A stretch of DNA of 64,000 nucleotides, taken from assembly GCF_017794965.1 (NCBI RefSeq), contig NZ_CP051240.1:2046001-2110000 (forward strand), read 5' to 3'. The notes under the pieces were generated by a model. It was given only the letters and a program-made list of their open reading frames with translations, had not been told where the DNA came from and made no database searches. The stretch comes from Alcanivorax sp. Lineage in GTDB: Bacteria > Pseudomonadota > Gammaproteobacteria > Pseudomonadales > Alcanivoracaceae. The first letter of the stretch is position 1; every line of letters begins with the position of its first letter. Positions 26,416 through 34,390 of this stretch are shown piece by piece. Made by a program: the position numbers and the translations under genes.

Positions 26416-27006
26416 ATGACCGCTACCCCCGCCCTGTTACTCGCCTCGTCCTCACCGTTCCGCCGTGAACTGCTGGGCAAGCTGCACCTTGAGTTCAGCC
26501 ACCAGAGCCCGGACATTGATGAAGCCCGCCATGAGGGGGAAACGCCAACCAATCTGGTGATGCGCCTGGCGCAACAAAAAGCCGCCGCCCTGGCAGAGCA
26601 ACATCCCGACACCCTGATCATCGGCTCCGACCAGGTAGCGGTGCTGGGAGACCAGGTACTCGGCAAGCCCGGCACCCGGGAGAAAGCCATCGAACAGCTG
26701 AGCGCTGCCAGCGGCCAGCGAGTCACCTTCCTCACCGGTCTGTGTCTGCTCAACACCACCACTGGCCGCACCCAGGTGGCCTGCGAGCCCTTCAATGTCC
26801 AGTTTCGCACCCTGAAACAGCAACAGATCAAGCGTTACGTAGATCTGGAACAGCCACTCAACTGTGCCGGCAGTTTCAAGTCCGAGGGATTGGGCATTGT
26901 CCTGTTCAAGGCCCTGGAAGGCCGCGACCCCAACAGCCTGATCGGCCTGCCGTTGATTGTGCTCACCGAGTTTCTGGCGGCGGAGGGGGTTCAGCTGCCG
27001 CTATAG
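26416..27006 (+). CDS. yceF: Maf-like nucleotide pyrophosphatase, YceF type
   Basis: 196 residues from the ATG at 26416. The Maf signature LASSSPFRRELLGKL opens the protein; IIGSDQVAVLGDQVLGKPG and LNCAGSFKSEGLG continue it. The YceF subgroup hydrolyses 7-methyl-GTP to 7-methyl-GMP, which is inferred here. The stop codon forms the start of an AGCCGTG heptad array. Upstream it is divergent from yceD. Confidence 0.92.
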   Translation: MTATPALLLASSSPFRRELLGKLHLEFSHQSPDIDEARHEGETPTNLVMRLAQQKAAALAEQHPDTLIIGSDQVAVLGDQVLGKPGTREKAIEQLSAASGQRVTFLTGLCLLNTTTGRTQVACEPFNVQFRTLKQQQIKRYVDLEQPLNCAGSFKSEGLGIVLFKALEGRDPNSLIGLPLIVLTEFLAAEGVQLPL

Positions 27007-27148
27007 CCGTGAGCCGTGAGCCGTGAGCCGTGAGCTTTCAGAATGGTGATGCGACCAGACTAAAGCGGGATCCTTAAAAGCAAAAACCCGGTGCCCCGGG
27101 TTTTTGCTTTTCCTCGTAGCTGAAAGCTCATAGCTCGCAGCTGCTTCA
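27005..27148. repeat. Heptad arrays flanking a terminator between yceF and sppA
   Basis: Left array 27005-27039 is four exact AGCCGTG units plus AGCTTTC, starting inside the yceF stop codon. Right array 27114-27148 (TCGTAGC, TGAAAGC, TCATAGC, TCGCAGC, TGCTTCA) ends on the sppA stop. The arms are imperfect inverted complements (CTGAAAGCTCA shared) around a strong hairpin. Confidence 0.88.
27076..27111. terminator. Bidirectional terminator for convergent yceF and sppA
   Basis: A perfect 16-bp stem (27076-27091 with 27096-27111) and a TGCC loop, rich in A on the left and T on the right, between two convergent stop codons; it can act in both directions. Confidence 0.9.
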
Positions 27149-28126
27149 CCGAATACTCGGCACCGCGCCTTCAAGTCCGATCTGACTGGCAATGCCCTCA
27201 CCGATGGAAACACCGAAGTTACGCAGGAATTCTTCCATCGGCGAGCGGCTGGCACTGTAATTCACCAGCTCATCAATACCTGCCACATCCCGGGCCACAT
27301 CCCCGGGGCTCTTCAGGCCATCAACCAGCCCCATGGTGGCGGCTCGCTCGCCGGTCCAGAACAGGCCGGAGAAGACATCCGGGTTCTCCTCCTCCTTGAG
27401 GCGGTCACCACGCCCGTTACGCACCGCGGTGATGAACTGCTGGTGAATTTCGTTAAGCATGGTCTCCATGTGCCGGCGATCCGAGGGGCGGATGGGTGAG
27501 AACGGATCCATGATGGACTTGTTGTCCCCGGCGGTGAGCACCCGGCGCTCCACGCCCAGTTTGTCGGCTGCTTCTTCAAGGCCGAAACTGGCCATGATCA
27601 CCCCGATAGACCCCACAATACTGGCCGGATCCGCATAGATCTCGTCAGCGGCGGAGGCAATATAATAGGCCCCTGATGCGCCCACATCGGTAATGGCCGC
27701 ATACACTTTCTTGTCCGGGTATTCGTTACGCAACCGCGTGATGGCGTTATACACTTGGTTGGATTGTACCGGTGAACCGCCCGGGCTATTGATCTTCAGC
27801 AGCACCGCCTTGCTGTTTTCAGCCTCGAAGGCACGGGTCAGGCCAGTGACGATCAGGTCCGCGCTGGCATCCTGGTCAGGAGCGATCACCCCATTCACCT
27901 CGACCACCGCCACATGATCCTCGGCCACGGCCAGGCTGGAAGACGAGCGCCCTCCCGCCATCATCATGCTGAGCAGGGCAAACAGATAGACAAAGGTGAG
28001 TATCTTGAAAAAGATGCCCCATCGGCGGGACTTGCGGTGCTCATCCTGGGCCTGGCCCAGCAACTTCTCGATCAGCTTCCACTCTTTATCGCTCGCAGGG
28101 CGCTGTGCGGGACTCTGGTTTTCCAT
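27146..28126 (-). CDS. sppA: S49 family signal peptide peptidase (SppA-like)
   Basis: 326 residues. One membrane helix (KILTFVYLFALLSMMMA) near residue 45, then an S49 peptidase domain with LLKINSPGGSPVQSNQ and the active-site serine region VGASGAYYIASAADEI. It probably cleaves residual signal peptides or membrane-protein fragments in the periplasm. Its start directly abuts the HAD phosphatase stop with no gap. The single-domain length matches short SppA proteins rather than the tandem E. coli form. Confidence 0.9.
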   Translation of the reverse strand: MENQSPAQRPASDKEWKLIEKLLGQAQDEHRKSRRWGIFFKILTFVYLFALLSMMMAGGRSSSSLAVAEDHVAVVEVNGVIAPDQDASADLIVTGLTRAFEAENSKAVLLKINSPGGSPVQSNQVYNAITRLRNEYPDKKVYAAITDVGASGAYYIASAADEIYADPASIVGSIGVIMASFGLEEAADKLGVERRVLTAGDNKSIMDPFSPIRPSDRRHMETMLNEIHQQFITAVRNGRGDRLKEEENPDVFSGLFWTGERAATMGLVDGLKSPGDVARDVAGIDELVNYSASRSPMEEFLRNFGVSIGEGIASQIGLEGAVPSIR

Positions 28127-28804
28127 CTACGGTTTCTCCATGACCAAATCATCCGCTGCCAATAACGGTAGCAAGTCGTTCAATTTATCAATCACCGCCA
28201 AGGGTTCACAAGGCAGCAGCCGCTCCACCGGATGGGCCCCGTAGCTGACAGCCACTCTGTCCACCCCGGCATTGCGCGCCATCTCCAGATCAAAGGTGGT
28301 ATCCCCTACCACGATCGCCCGCTCGGCCGGCACCGCCATTTCCTCCAGTAACTCCAGCACCATATGTGGCTCGGGCTTGGAGCGACTCTCATCCGCACAA
28401 CGGGAGGAATGGAAATAGCGATCCAATCCGGTATTCCCCCATACCCGCTGCAGCCCCTTGCGGCTTTTACCGGTAGCAACAGCCAGCTTCAGTTCCTGTT
28501 CGCGCAACAGGGTGAGCACATCCTCCGCCCCAGGATAAAGGGCACTGGGGGTGCTTTCTGCCTCGACAAAGTGAAAGGCATAGCGGTCACGCATGCGTTC
28601 GATATCCGCCGCATTCAATACCGGATATAGGGTCGCAATCGCTTCAGGCAACCCCAAACCGATAATGTCACGCACCGTCTGATCAGGAAGTGAGGGCAGC
28701 GCCAGATCTTCGGCGGCCAGATGCATGCAGCTGACAATGCGACCCGTGGAATCCATCACCGTGCCATCCCAGTCGAAAATCACCAGGTCATATTTCAGGG
28801 TCAT
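28127..28804 (-). CDS. HAD family hydrolase, phosphoglycolate-phosphatase-like
   Basis: 225 residues from ATG 28804 (MTLKYDLVIFDWDGTVMDS). The nucleophile is in DWDGTVMDS, the lysine in GKSRKGLQRV, and the metal acidic motif in GDTTFDLEMARNAG; a helical cap lies between. The substrate cannot be told. The order rluC-HAD-sppA is the same as in pseudomonads and suggests one unit. The start is preferred over an upstream in-frame ATG for its fit to the family. Confidence 0.9.
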   Translation of the reverse strand: MTLKYDLVIFDWDGTVMDSTGRIVSCMHLAAEDLALPSLPDQTVRDIIGLGLPEAIATLYPVLNAADIERMRDRYAFHFVEAESTPSALYPGAEDVLTLLREQELKLAVATGKSRKGLQRVWGNTGLDRYFHSSRCADESRSKPEPHMVLELLEEMAVPAERAIVVGDTTFDLEMARNAGVDRVAVSYGAHPVERLLPCEPLAVIDKLNDLLPLLAADDLVMEKP

Positions 28805-28869
28805 CGTGAGCTTCCAGATAACTGCAGGGTGAATGGCGCCGGCGATTGCCAGCAAAAGTGGATTTGCTT

Positions 28870-28897
28870 GATGTCAGGCATCGGACATCAGGCATTA
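28870..28897. repeat. Short heptad array at the rluC stop
   Basis: Four units (GATGTCA, GGCATCG, GACATCA, GGCATTA) with a weaker 14-bp period. The array includes the rluC stop codon. It resembles the GACGCCT-type array at 4074-4108. No partner arm was found nearby. Confidence 0.5.
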
Positions 28898-29854
28898 CTG
28901 CGCCTTCTTTTTGCGCAATGCCGCGAGAATGGCATCAAAGTCCTCATCCACTGGCGCAGTCACTGACACCGTCTTGCCACTGTCCGGATGGGGAAACGTG
29001 AGACTTCGGGCATGCAGGCACAATCGGCGGTGGCCAATCCTGTCCAGCAATGCCGCCCCTTTTGCCGTGCCGTACTTGTCATCCCCGAGCAAGGGGAAGC
29101 CTCCAAACTGGCCGTGGACCCTGATCTGGTGCGTACGCCCGGTTTCCAGTAAGGCTTCCACCAACTGGGCATCCTCAAGACGCTCGATCATGCGGAAATG
29201 GGTTACCGAGGGTTTGCCCTCCCGTGAAACGCGCACAATCCGTTCATTGCCGTTCTGCATCTTCAGCAATGGTGCTTCCAGGGTGCGTTCGCTGCCCTTG
29301 AAGCCCTGACAGATCAGCCAGTAGCGCTTTTCCACCTTGCCGCCCTGCATCAGACGCTGCAATTTACGCAGGAAGGCCCGGCGACGGGCCACCATTATCA
29401 ATCCACTGGTATCCCGGTCCAGGCGATGCACCAGCTCCAGCTCCCGCTCCTCCGGGTAGATCACCCGCAAGGCTTCGATCAACCCCAGGGACACCCCACT
29501 GCCACCATGGACCGCCAGTCCGGACGGCTTGTTGAAGATGAACAACTTGTCATCCTCATAGACACAGGCGCGGGACAGCCGCTCAGTGAGCCCGTCACTG
29601 ACCTTCGGTGGCGCATCCGACTCACTGGTTCGAATGGGCGGAATACGCACCACATCGCCGGTAGCCAGACGGGTGGTCTGCTTGGCACGCCCCTTGTTCA
29701 CCCGCACTTCGCCGGAACGGATAATCCGGTAGATACGCGATTTGGGCACCCCTTTCAGGTGGGTAAACAGAAAGTTATCAAGGCGTTGGCCGTGTCGACC
29801 TTCATCAATGGTCACAAAGCTGACACGGTTCGCGGCGGGAGCATCATTTGGCAT
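28895..29854 (-). CDS. rluC: 23S rRNA pseudouridine synthase RluC
   Basis: 319 residues. An N-terminal S4 RNA-binding domain (RLDNFLFTHLKGVPKSRIYR) precedes the pseudouridine synthase domain with the catalytic aspartate in HRLDRDTSGLIMV near residue 145 and GRTHQIRVH later. RluC modifies 23S rRNA uridines (955, 2504 and 2580 in E. coli). It is divergent from rne, as in E. coli and Pseudomonas. Confidence 0.94.
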   Translation of the reverse strand: MPNDAPAANRVSFVTIDEGRHGQRLDNFLFTHLKGVPKSRIYRIIRSGEVRVNKGRAKQTTRLATGDVVRIPPIRTSESDAPPKVSDGLTERLSRACVYEDDKLFIFNKPSGLAVHGGSGVSLGLIEALRVIYPEERELELVHRLDRDTSGLIMVARRRAFLRKLQRLMQGGKVEKRYWLICQGFKGSERTLEAPLLKMQNGNERIVRVSREGKPSVTHFRMIERLEDAQLVEALLETGRTHQIRVHGQFGGFPLLGDDKYGTAKGAALLDRIGHRRLCLHARSLTFPHPDSGKTVSVTAPVDEDFDAILAALRKKKAQ

Positions 29855-29880
29855 GGCGCGATTCTATAGAAAGCGTCAGA

Positions 29881-30035
29881 CAGTGAATAGTTAACAGTGA
29901 ACAGTTAATAGCTAAAAGATATAAAATCCAGACAATTAATAACCCTGAAGACTGACTACGCGGGCACAGCGCCGCTGTACCCACCTGACAGGCCCGCGCA
30001 CTGTTCACTATTCACTGTTAACTGTTCACTGCCAC
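29881..30035. repeat. Paired CAGTGAA-type heptad arrays between rluC and rne
   Basis: Left array 29881-29915 (CAGTGAA, TAGTTAA, CAGTGAA, CAGTTAA, TAGCTAA). Right array 30001-30035 (CTGTTCA, CTATTCA, CTGTTAA, CTGTTCA, CTGCCAC) is its inverted complement. The 85-bp core carries CGCGGGC and GCCCGCG arms around an inner ACAGC/GCTGT hairpin. Here both flanking genes are divergent, so the arrays are near start sides, not stops. Confidence 0.9.
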
Positions 30036-30041
30036 AACTAA

Positions 30042-30071
30042 TTGATCCCTCTAACCTTTTATTGCTATAGT
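30042..30071 (+). promoter_or_regulatory. Putative sigma-70 promoter of rne
   Basis: TTGATC (30042-30047) and TATAGT (30066-30071) lie 18 bp apart, at the edge of the heptad element. It would give a leader of about 540 nt before rne. Confidence 0.5.
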
Positions 30072-30617
30072 CAAGCGTCGACCAGAAGTAAGGCAACGGC
30101 GACGCGCAGCGAACATTCGCCGTGTGGCCCACTCCGGCACAGCCGAGTAACTCATGGGCCCAGCCTCATCAAGGTCTGACAGTAAGCGTTACCCGCCTGC
30201 CCTCTCCCCACAAGGGCAAGAGCCAGGCACTAACGCTGCAGAGAAACCCATTTAAACAGCGTCCAATGATGGACCCTGAACATTAACAATGGTGGCCTGC
30301 AGCGCCGGTCGAATGACCTGGAAAGCAGACAGACAAGAGTTTACATATTGTTGTGAAGCCCCGGAGCAAACATGGTCTCCCGAACGCCACAGCAATCGCG
30401 TGAAGTATTACTTGCTGGCCACATTGCCAGCCCGATTACGCACTAAACATTGCAAACAACTCGGAGAGACGCTGACTCAGGCACTGCATCACCCAGGAAA
30501 GCGAAAACCCACGCACCGCGTGCGCCCTGGCCGTGACAGGCCTGCAGCCCTCCCCCTGGTCTGCTACCGGTTGTACCCCGGCCCTGCCCAGTGTCACCAC
30601 TAACGTGTGGTAGCACC
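30072..30617 (+). promoter_or_regulatory. Long untranslated leader of rne
   Basis: No plausible gene is present in this stretch of about 545 bp. RNase E commonly feeds back on its own mRNA through a long 5' leader (361 nt in E. coli), so this is read as a regulatory leader. The sequence was not folded, and no riboswitch was recognised. Confidence 0.5.
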
Positions 30618-33600
30618 ATGAAACGTATGCTTATCAACGCCACTCACCCTGAAGAGGTTCGGGTGGCACTGGTCGATGGCCAGCGTCTTTACGATCTGGA
30701 TATCGAACACAGAACGCGCATTCAGAAAAAATCCAACATCTACAAGGGCAAGATCACCCGCGTAGAACCCTCCCTGGAAGCCGCCTTCGTGGACTTCGGC
30801 GCTGAGCGCCACGGCTTTCTGCCCCTGAAAGAAATTTCCCGTCAGTACTTCCAGAAAGACCCGAAAGACATTCAGGGTCGGATCAACATCAAGGAAGTGA
30901 TCAAGGAAGGCCAGGAAGTCATTATCCAGGTCTCCAAGGAAGAGCGCGGTAACAAGGGCGCCGCCCTGACCACCTTCATCAGCTTGGCCGGTCGCTATCT
31001 GGTGCTGATGCCCAACAACCCCCGTGCCGGCGGTATCTCCCGCCGTATCGAGGGCGAAGAACGGGCCCAGCTGAAAGAAGCCATGAGCGCCCTGTCGGTT
31101 CCCGATGAGATGGGTGTGATCGTGCGCACTGCCGGTCTCGGCCGCAGCGCGGAAGAGCTGCAATGGGATCTGGACTTCCTGCTCAAGCAGTGGAGTTCCA
31201 TTGACGAAGCCGCCCAGCAACGCAAGGCGCCATTCCTTATCTACCAGGAATCCAATGTCATCATCCGCGCCATCCGCGACTACCTGCGCAAGGATATCGG
31301 CGAAGTACTGATCGATTCCGAAAAAGTATTTGCGGAGGCTCAGGGCTTTGTCCAGCAGGTAATGCAGGACTTCCAGAACAAGATCAAGTTGTACAGCGAT
31401 GAAACCCCGCTGTTCTCACGGTTCCAGATCGAATCCCAGATCGAGACCGCCTTCGAGCGTGAAGTGAAGCTGCCCTCCGGTGGCTCCATCGTCATCGACC
31501 CCACCGAAGCCCTGGTTTCCATCGACATCAACTCCTCCCGGGCCACCAAGGGTGCCGACATCGAGGAAACCGCCCTGCAGACCAACCTGGAAGCGGCGGA
31601 AGAGATCGCCCGCCAGCTGCGCCTGCGTGATATCGGCGGTCTGATCGTGGTGGATTTCATCGATATGGGGCCGGCGCGCAACCAGCGCGAGGTGGAAAAC
31701 CGCATGCGCGACGCCCTGGAGGCCGACCGTGCGCGCATCCAGCTGGGTCGCATTTCCCGTTTCGGCCTGCTGGAATTGTCCCGTCAGCGCCTGCGCCCGA
31801 GCCTGGGGGAAACCTCCAGTATCGTCTGCCCCCGCTGTGACGGTCAGGGCCACATCCGTGATGTGAAATCCCTGGCCCTGAGCATTCTGCGCCTCATCGA
31901 AGAAGAGGTGATGAAGGAGCGGACCGGCGAGATTCAGGCCCAGGTACCGGTAGCCGTGGGCACCTACCTGCTCAATGAGAAGCGTGAACCGCTGCGCGCT
32001 ATTGAGCAGAACCACAAGGTGCGCGTGGTGATCATCCCCAACCCGAATCTGGAAACGCCTCACTTCGAAGTGGAGCGCATCCGTGACGATCAGGTGGTCA
32101 CCCAGCTGAGTCACGAAATGGACCTGACAGAAGGGGCCGCTGAAGGCGAAGCCCCCAACAGTCAGGAGCCCGGCGTGAAGCCCCAGGAGCCGGCGGTCAA
32201 GCTGATGTCGCCCGACACCGCCCCACCGCCGCCCAAGCCCGCAGCTCCGGCAGCCGCCACCCCGGCAACGGCACAGAACCTGGGCCTGCTGGCACGCTTC
32301 TTCACCTGGCTGGCACAGGTCTTCACCGCCGAGCCCAAGCCGGAGAAGAAGGCCAAGCCGCAGCAGAAAGGCAACAAGGGCCAGCAGAACAACCGCAACA
32401 ACCGTGGCGGCAACAACCGTAACCGCACTGACAACCGTGGTGGTCGTAACGACAACCGCAACAAGCAGGACGGCGGCCGCAACAACAAGAGTGGTGACAG
32501 GGACAACCGCAACACCCGCAACCGCAAGCAGCAGGACAAGGACGATAACCGCAAGGATAATCGCCAGTCCGACAACAAGCGCAACGACAAACGCGATGAC
32601 AGCGGCAATGAGCAGCGTCGTGGCCGCAATGACAACCGTCGCAACAAGCAGGACGGTGGCAAGGGCGGTGACAACAACGACAATCGCGACAACCGTAACA
32701 ATCGCAACCGCAACAAGCCGCAGGACAAGAAGCCTGACAACAAGGCCGACAAGTCTGATGGCGACAACAAAGGCAGCAACAACGACAAGGGCCCCAAGGC
32801 GCCCCGTCGTACCGATGCCAAGGACGACCGCCCGCTGCGTGAGCGCAAGCGCCCCAACAAGCAGCAAGGCAAGGACCAGAAGGAGCAGCCCGCCGCTCAG
32901 CAGCCTGCTGCCAGCCAGGACAAGCCTCAAGCCGAGAAGCCCAAGGCTGCCCCGGCACCGGTAGAAGACAATCACCAGATGCAGGGTGCAGAAAGCCACC
33001 CGCCTGCCAAACTGGTACCGGAACAGGAACCGGGCAAGGCCACCGCCGAGCAGAAACCGGCCCAGGCCCAGCCAAAGGCCGCGGAAAAGCCGACCAACGC
33101 TCCAGCAGCTGAAGCCAAACCGCAGGCACAAGCAAGCGCCCAGCCAAAGAGCGCTGAACAGGCCGAGGCCGCTCCTGCCCAGCCGGAAAGCAAGCCTGCC
33201 GCGGCGCAGCCTGCGGCCGAGCAGACAGAGCAGGCCGCGCCCAAGGCAGACAAGCCTGCGTCCCAGCAAGAAACTGAGGCGAAGCCTGAAACCAAAGCCG
33301 ATGCAGCACCCAAAGCCCAGCCGGAAGCGGCCAAGGCTGAAGAGAAGCCTGCAGAAGCGAAGCCGGTAACGCCAGCGGCGCCGACAGCAGACGCCAAGCC
33401 TGCCGAGCCCGCCGCCAAACCGGAACCGGTCAAGGCCGAAGAAAAGCCTGCTGAGCCGGCGCAAGCCGCCGAGCCGGTACGAGCCAGCAACGACCCGCGC
33501 TCGCCGAACTACAAGCCGCAGCAACATGCGCAGCGTGCCAGGTTCGAGAAGCCCAAGCCGGCCCCGCAAGCGGACGCCCTGCCCAGCCGGGCCACGGAAG

Positions 33601-33758
33601 TGAAACCGGTTGCCGCTGAGGCGCAACCGGCTGCGGCCGAGCAAGGTCGTGCCTCCAACGACCCGCGTGCGCGCCGTCGTCAGCAACAGGCCGAGGCCGC
33701 CGCCAAGGCCGCCGAGCAGAACGCCCAGCCATCCGAGGATGTATCCTCAGACAGCTAG
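30618..33758 (+). CDS. rne: Ribonuclease E
   Basis: 1046 residues from the ATG at 30618 (MKRMLINATHPEEV). The catalytic half has an S1 domain, the Mg-binding VSIDINSSRATKG and zinc-link CPRCDGQGH. The C-terminal half is disordered: a membrane-targeting amphipathic segment (LLARFFTWLAQVFTAEPK), a long Asn/Arg/Asp/Lys-rich RNA-binding tract, a Pro/Lys/Ala/Glu tract, and two RASNDPR motifs near the end, like the NDPR motifs of Pseudomonas RNase E. It is the central mRNA-decay and rRNA/tRNA-processing endonuclease. A strong terminator follows, preceded by a mini-hairpin/heptad module at the stop. Confidence 0.96.
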   Translation: MKRMLINATHPEEVRVALVDGQRLYDLDIEHRTRIQKKSNIYKGKITRVEPSLEAAFVDFGAERHGFLPLKEISRQYFQKDPKDIQGRINIKEVIKEGQEVIIQVSKEERGNKGAALTTFISLAGRYLVLMPNNPRAGGISRRIEGEERAQLKEAMSALSVPDEMGVIVRTAGLGRSAEELQWDLDFLLKQWSSIDEAAQQRKAPFLIYQESNVIIRAIRDYLRKDIGEVLIDSEKVFAEAQGFVQQVMQDFQNKIKLYSDETPLFSRFQIESQIETAFEREVKLPSGGSIVIDPTEALVSIDINSSRATKGADIEETALQTNLEAAEEIARQLRLRDIGGLIVVDFIDMGPARNQREVENRMRDALEADRARIQLGRISRFGLLELSRQRLRPSLGETSSIVCPRCDGQGHIRDVKSLALSILRLIEEEVMKERTGEIQAQVPVAVGTYLLNEKREPLRAIEQNHKVRVVIIPNPNLETPHFEVERIRDDQVVTQLSHEMDLTEGAAEGEAPNSQEPGVKPQEPAVKLMSPDTAPPPPKPAAPAAATPATAQNLGLLARFFTWLAQVFTAEPKPEKKAKPQQKGNKGQQNNRNNRGGNNRNRTDNRGGRNDNRNKQDGGRNNKSGDRDNRNTRNRKQQDKDDNRKDNRQSDNKRNDKRDDSGNEQRRGRNDNRRNKQDGGKGGDNNDNRDNRNNRNRNKPQDKKPDNKADKSDGDNKGSNNDKGPKAPRRTDAKDDRPLRERKRPNKQQGKDQKEQPAAQQPAASQDKPQAEKPKAAPAPVEDNHQMQGAESHPPAKLVPEQEPGKATAEQKPAQAQPKAAEKPTNAPAAEAKPQAQASAQPKSAEQAEAAPAQPESKPAAAQPAAEQTEQAAPKADKPASQQETEAKPETKADAAPKAQPEAAKAEEKPAEAKPVTPAAPTADAKPAEPAAKPEPVKAEEKPAEPAQAAEPVRASNDPRSPNYKPQQHAQRARFEKPKPAPQADALPSRATEVKPVAAEAQPAAAEQGRASNDPRARRRQQQAEAAAKAAEQNAQPSEDVSSDS

Positions 33759-33802
33759 GCCGCCCTGCGGCTGCATCACGCAACATTGCAGCACGCCTGA
33801 CG
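33756..33802 (+). repeat. Stop-codon module: mini-hairpin plus CACGCAA-type heptads after rne
   Basis: The rne stop (TAG) is immediately followed by GCCGCCCTGCGGC (33759-33771), then TGCATCACGCAACA and GCAGCACGCCTGAC. The same order, stop-GCCGCTCTGCGGC-GCA-heptads, follows the genes ending at 49221 and 57659 on the minus strand. Confidence 0.75.
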
Positions 33803-33803
33803 T

Positions 33804-33839
33804 AAAAAGGCCCGCCCGGTAACCCGGGCGGGCCTTTTT
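33804..33839 (+). terminator. Rho-independent terminator of rne
   Basis: A perfect 16-bp stem (33804-33819 with 33824-33839) with a 4-base loop and a five-T run, 46 bp after the rne stop. It can also work on the opposite strand, for the murB-side unit. Confidence 0.93.
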
Positions 33840-34135
33840 GCATCAGTACAACACTCGCTATCCCCCGCTGTAGGAGCCTGCCTGCAGGCGATCCGAGCCC
33901 AAGCGAGGTAAGGATTCCAGAAACGCGTATCGAACCTCAAAACCCAAACGACGTTCCACGCTTCTGTTCTGCCTTTCGAAACTCGCTTCTCGTGACTCGA
34001 AACTCGTTTCCCCGCCCAGGCGAGGATCGCTTGCGGACAAGTTATTCGCTGCGCTACGTTCGTAGAGCGACTTCGTAGATTTGCCGGGGTAGCCAGGAAA
34101 GGGGTCACCAAGCGAAGCTCGAGTTTCAGGCGCGG
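33840..34135. repeat. Intergenic repeats between rne and the murB-side unit
   Basis: No gene is supported. A GTAGGAGCCTGCCTGCAGGCGA REP-like unit lies at 33868-33900; an inverted relative is at 49099-49135. A heptad array at 33974-34008 (TTTCGAA, ACTCGCT, TCTCGTG, ACTCGAA, ACTCGTT) shares its unit with the arrays at 48991-49004 and 49046-49073. Confidence 0.7.
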
Positions 34136-34348
34136 TTAAAAAGAGTAGCCTCTATGCTGCATCAGCAGCGGCCGTGGATCACGGTCATAAGGTAATCGTG
34201 AGAAGAGAATTTCGGGATAATCCGCCAGGCTGCCAACACAAAGACGGCACTCCCCGGCAGCGGGTGCAGAACCCTCCACGTAACGAACCCGGTGGCGGCC
34301 AGCACCCCGATTGCTGGAAACCTGAAAGACCCGGTCGCGCTCGCTCAT
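34136..34348 (-). CDS. Small hypothetical protein downstream of murB
   Basis: 70 residues. I do not recognise a family. A good AAGAGG lies six bases before the ATG at 34348, and the codons look regular, so it may be real. It has two Cys-containing segments (ECRLCVG) and ends QHRGYSF. It is 42 bp downstream of murB on the same strand and could be the last gene of the kdsB-ptp-murB unit. It has no signal peptide or membrane helix. It could still be a chance reading frame. Confidence 0.45.
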   Translation of the reverse strand: MSERDRVFQVSSNRGAGRHRVRYVEGSAPAAGECRLCVGSLADYPEILFSRLPYDRDPRPLLMQHRGYSF

Positions 34349-34390
34349 GGCATGCCTCTTCTTGGGAACATGTCGATGCTCCCATTCTGT

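Noticed and set aside
30289..30603. 104-codon frame in the rne leader
   Set aside because: No family resemblance, no good ribosome-binding site; Pro/Arg/His-rich composition typical of non-coding GC-rich DNA.
31416..33686. 756-codon antisense frame in rne
   Set aside because: It is caused by the biased codon use of the rne low-complexity tail; Leu/Val/Gly/Arg composition without domain resemblance.
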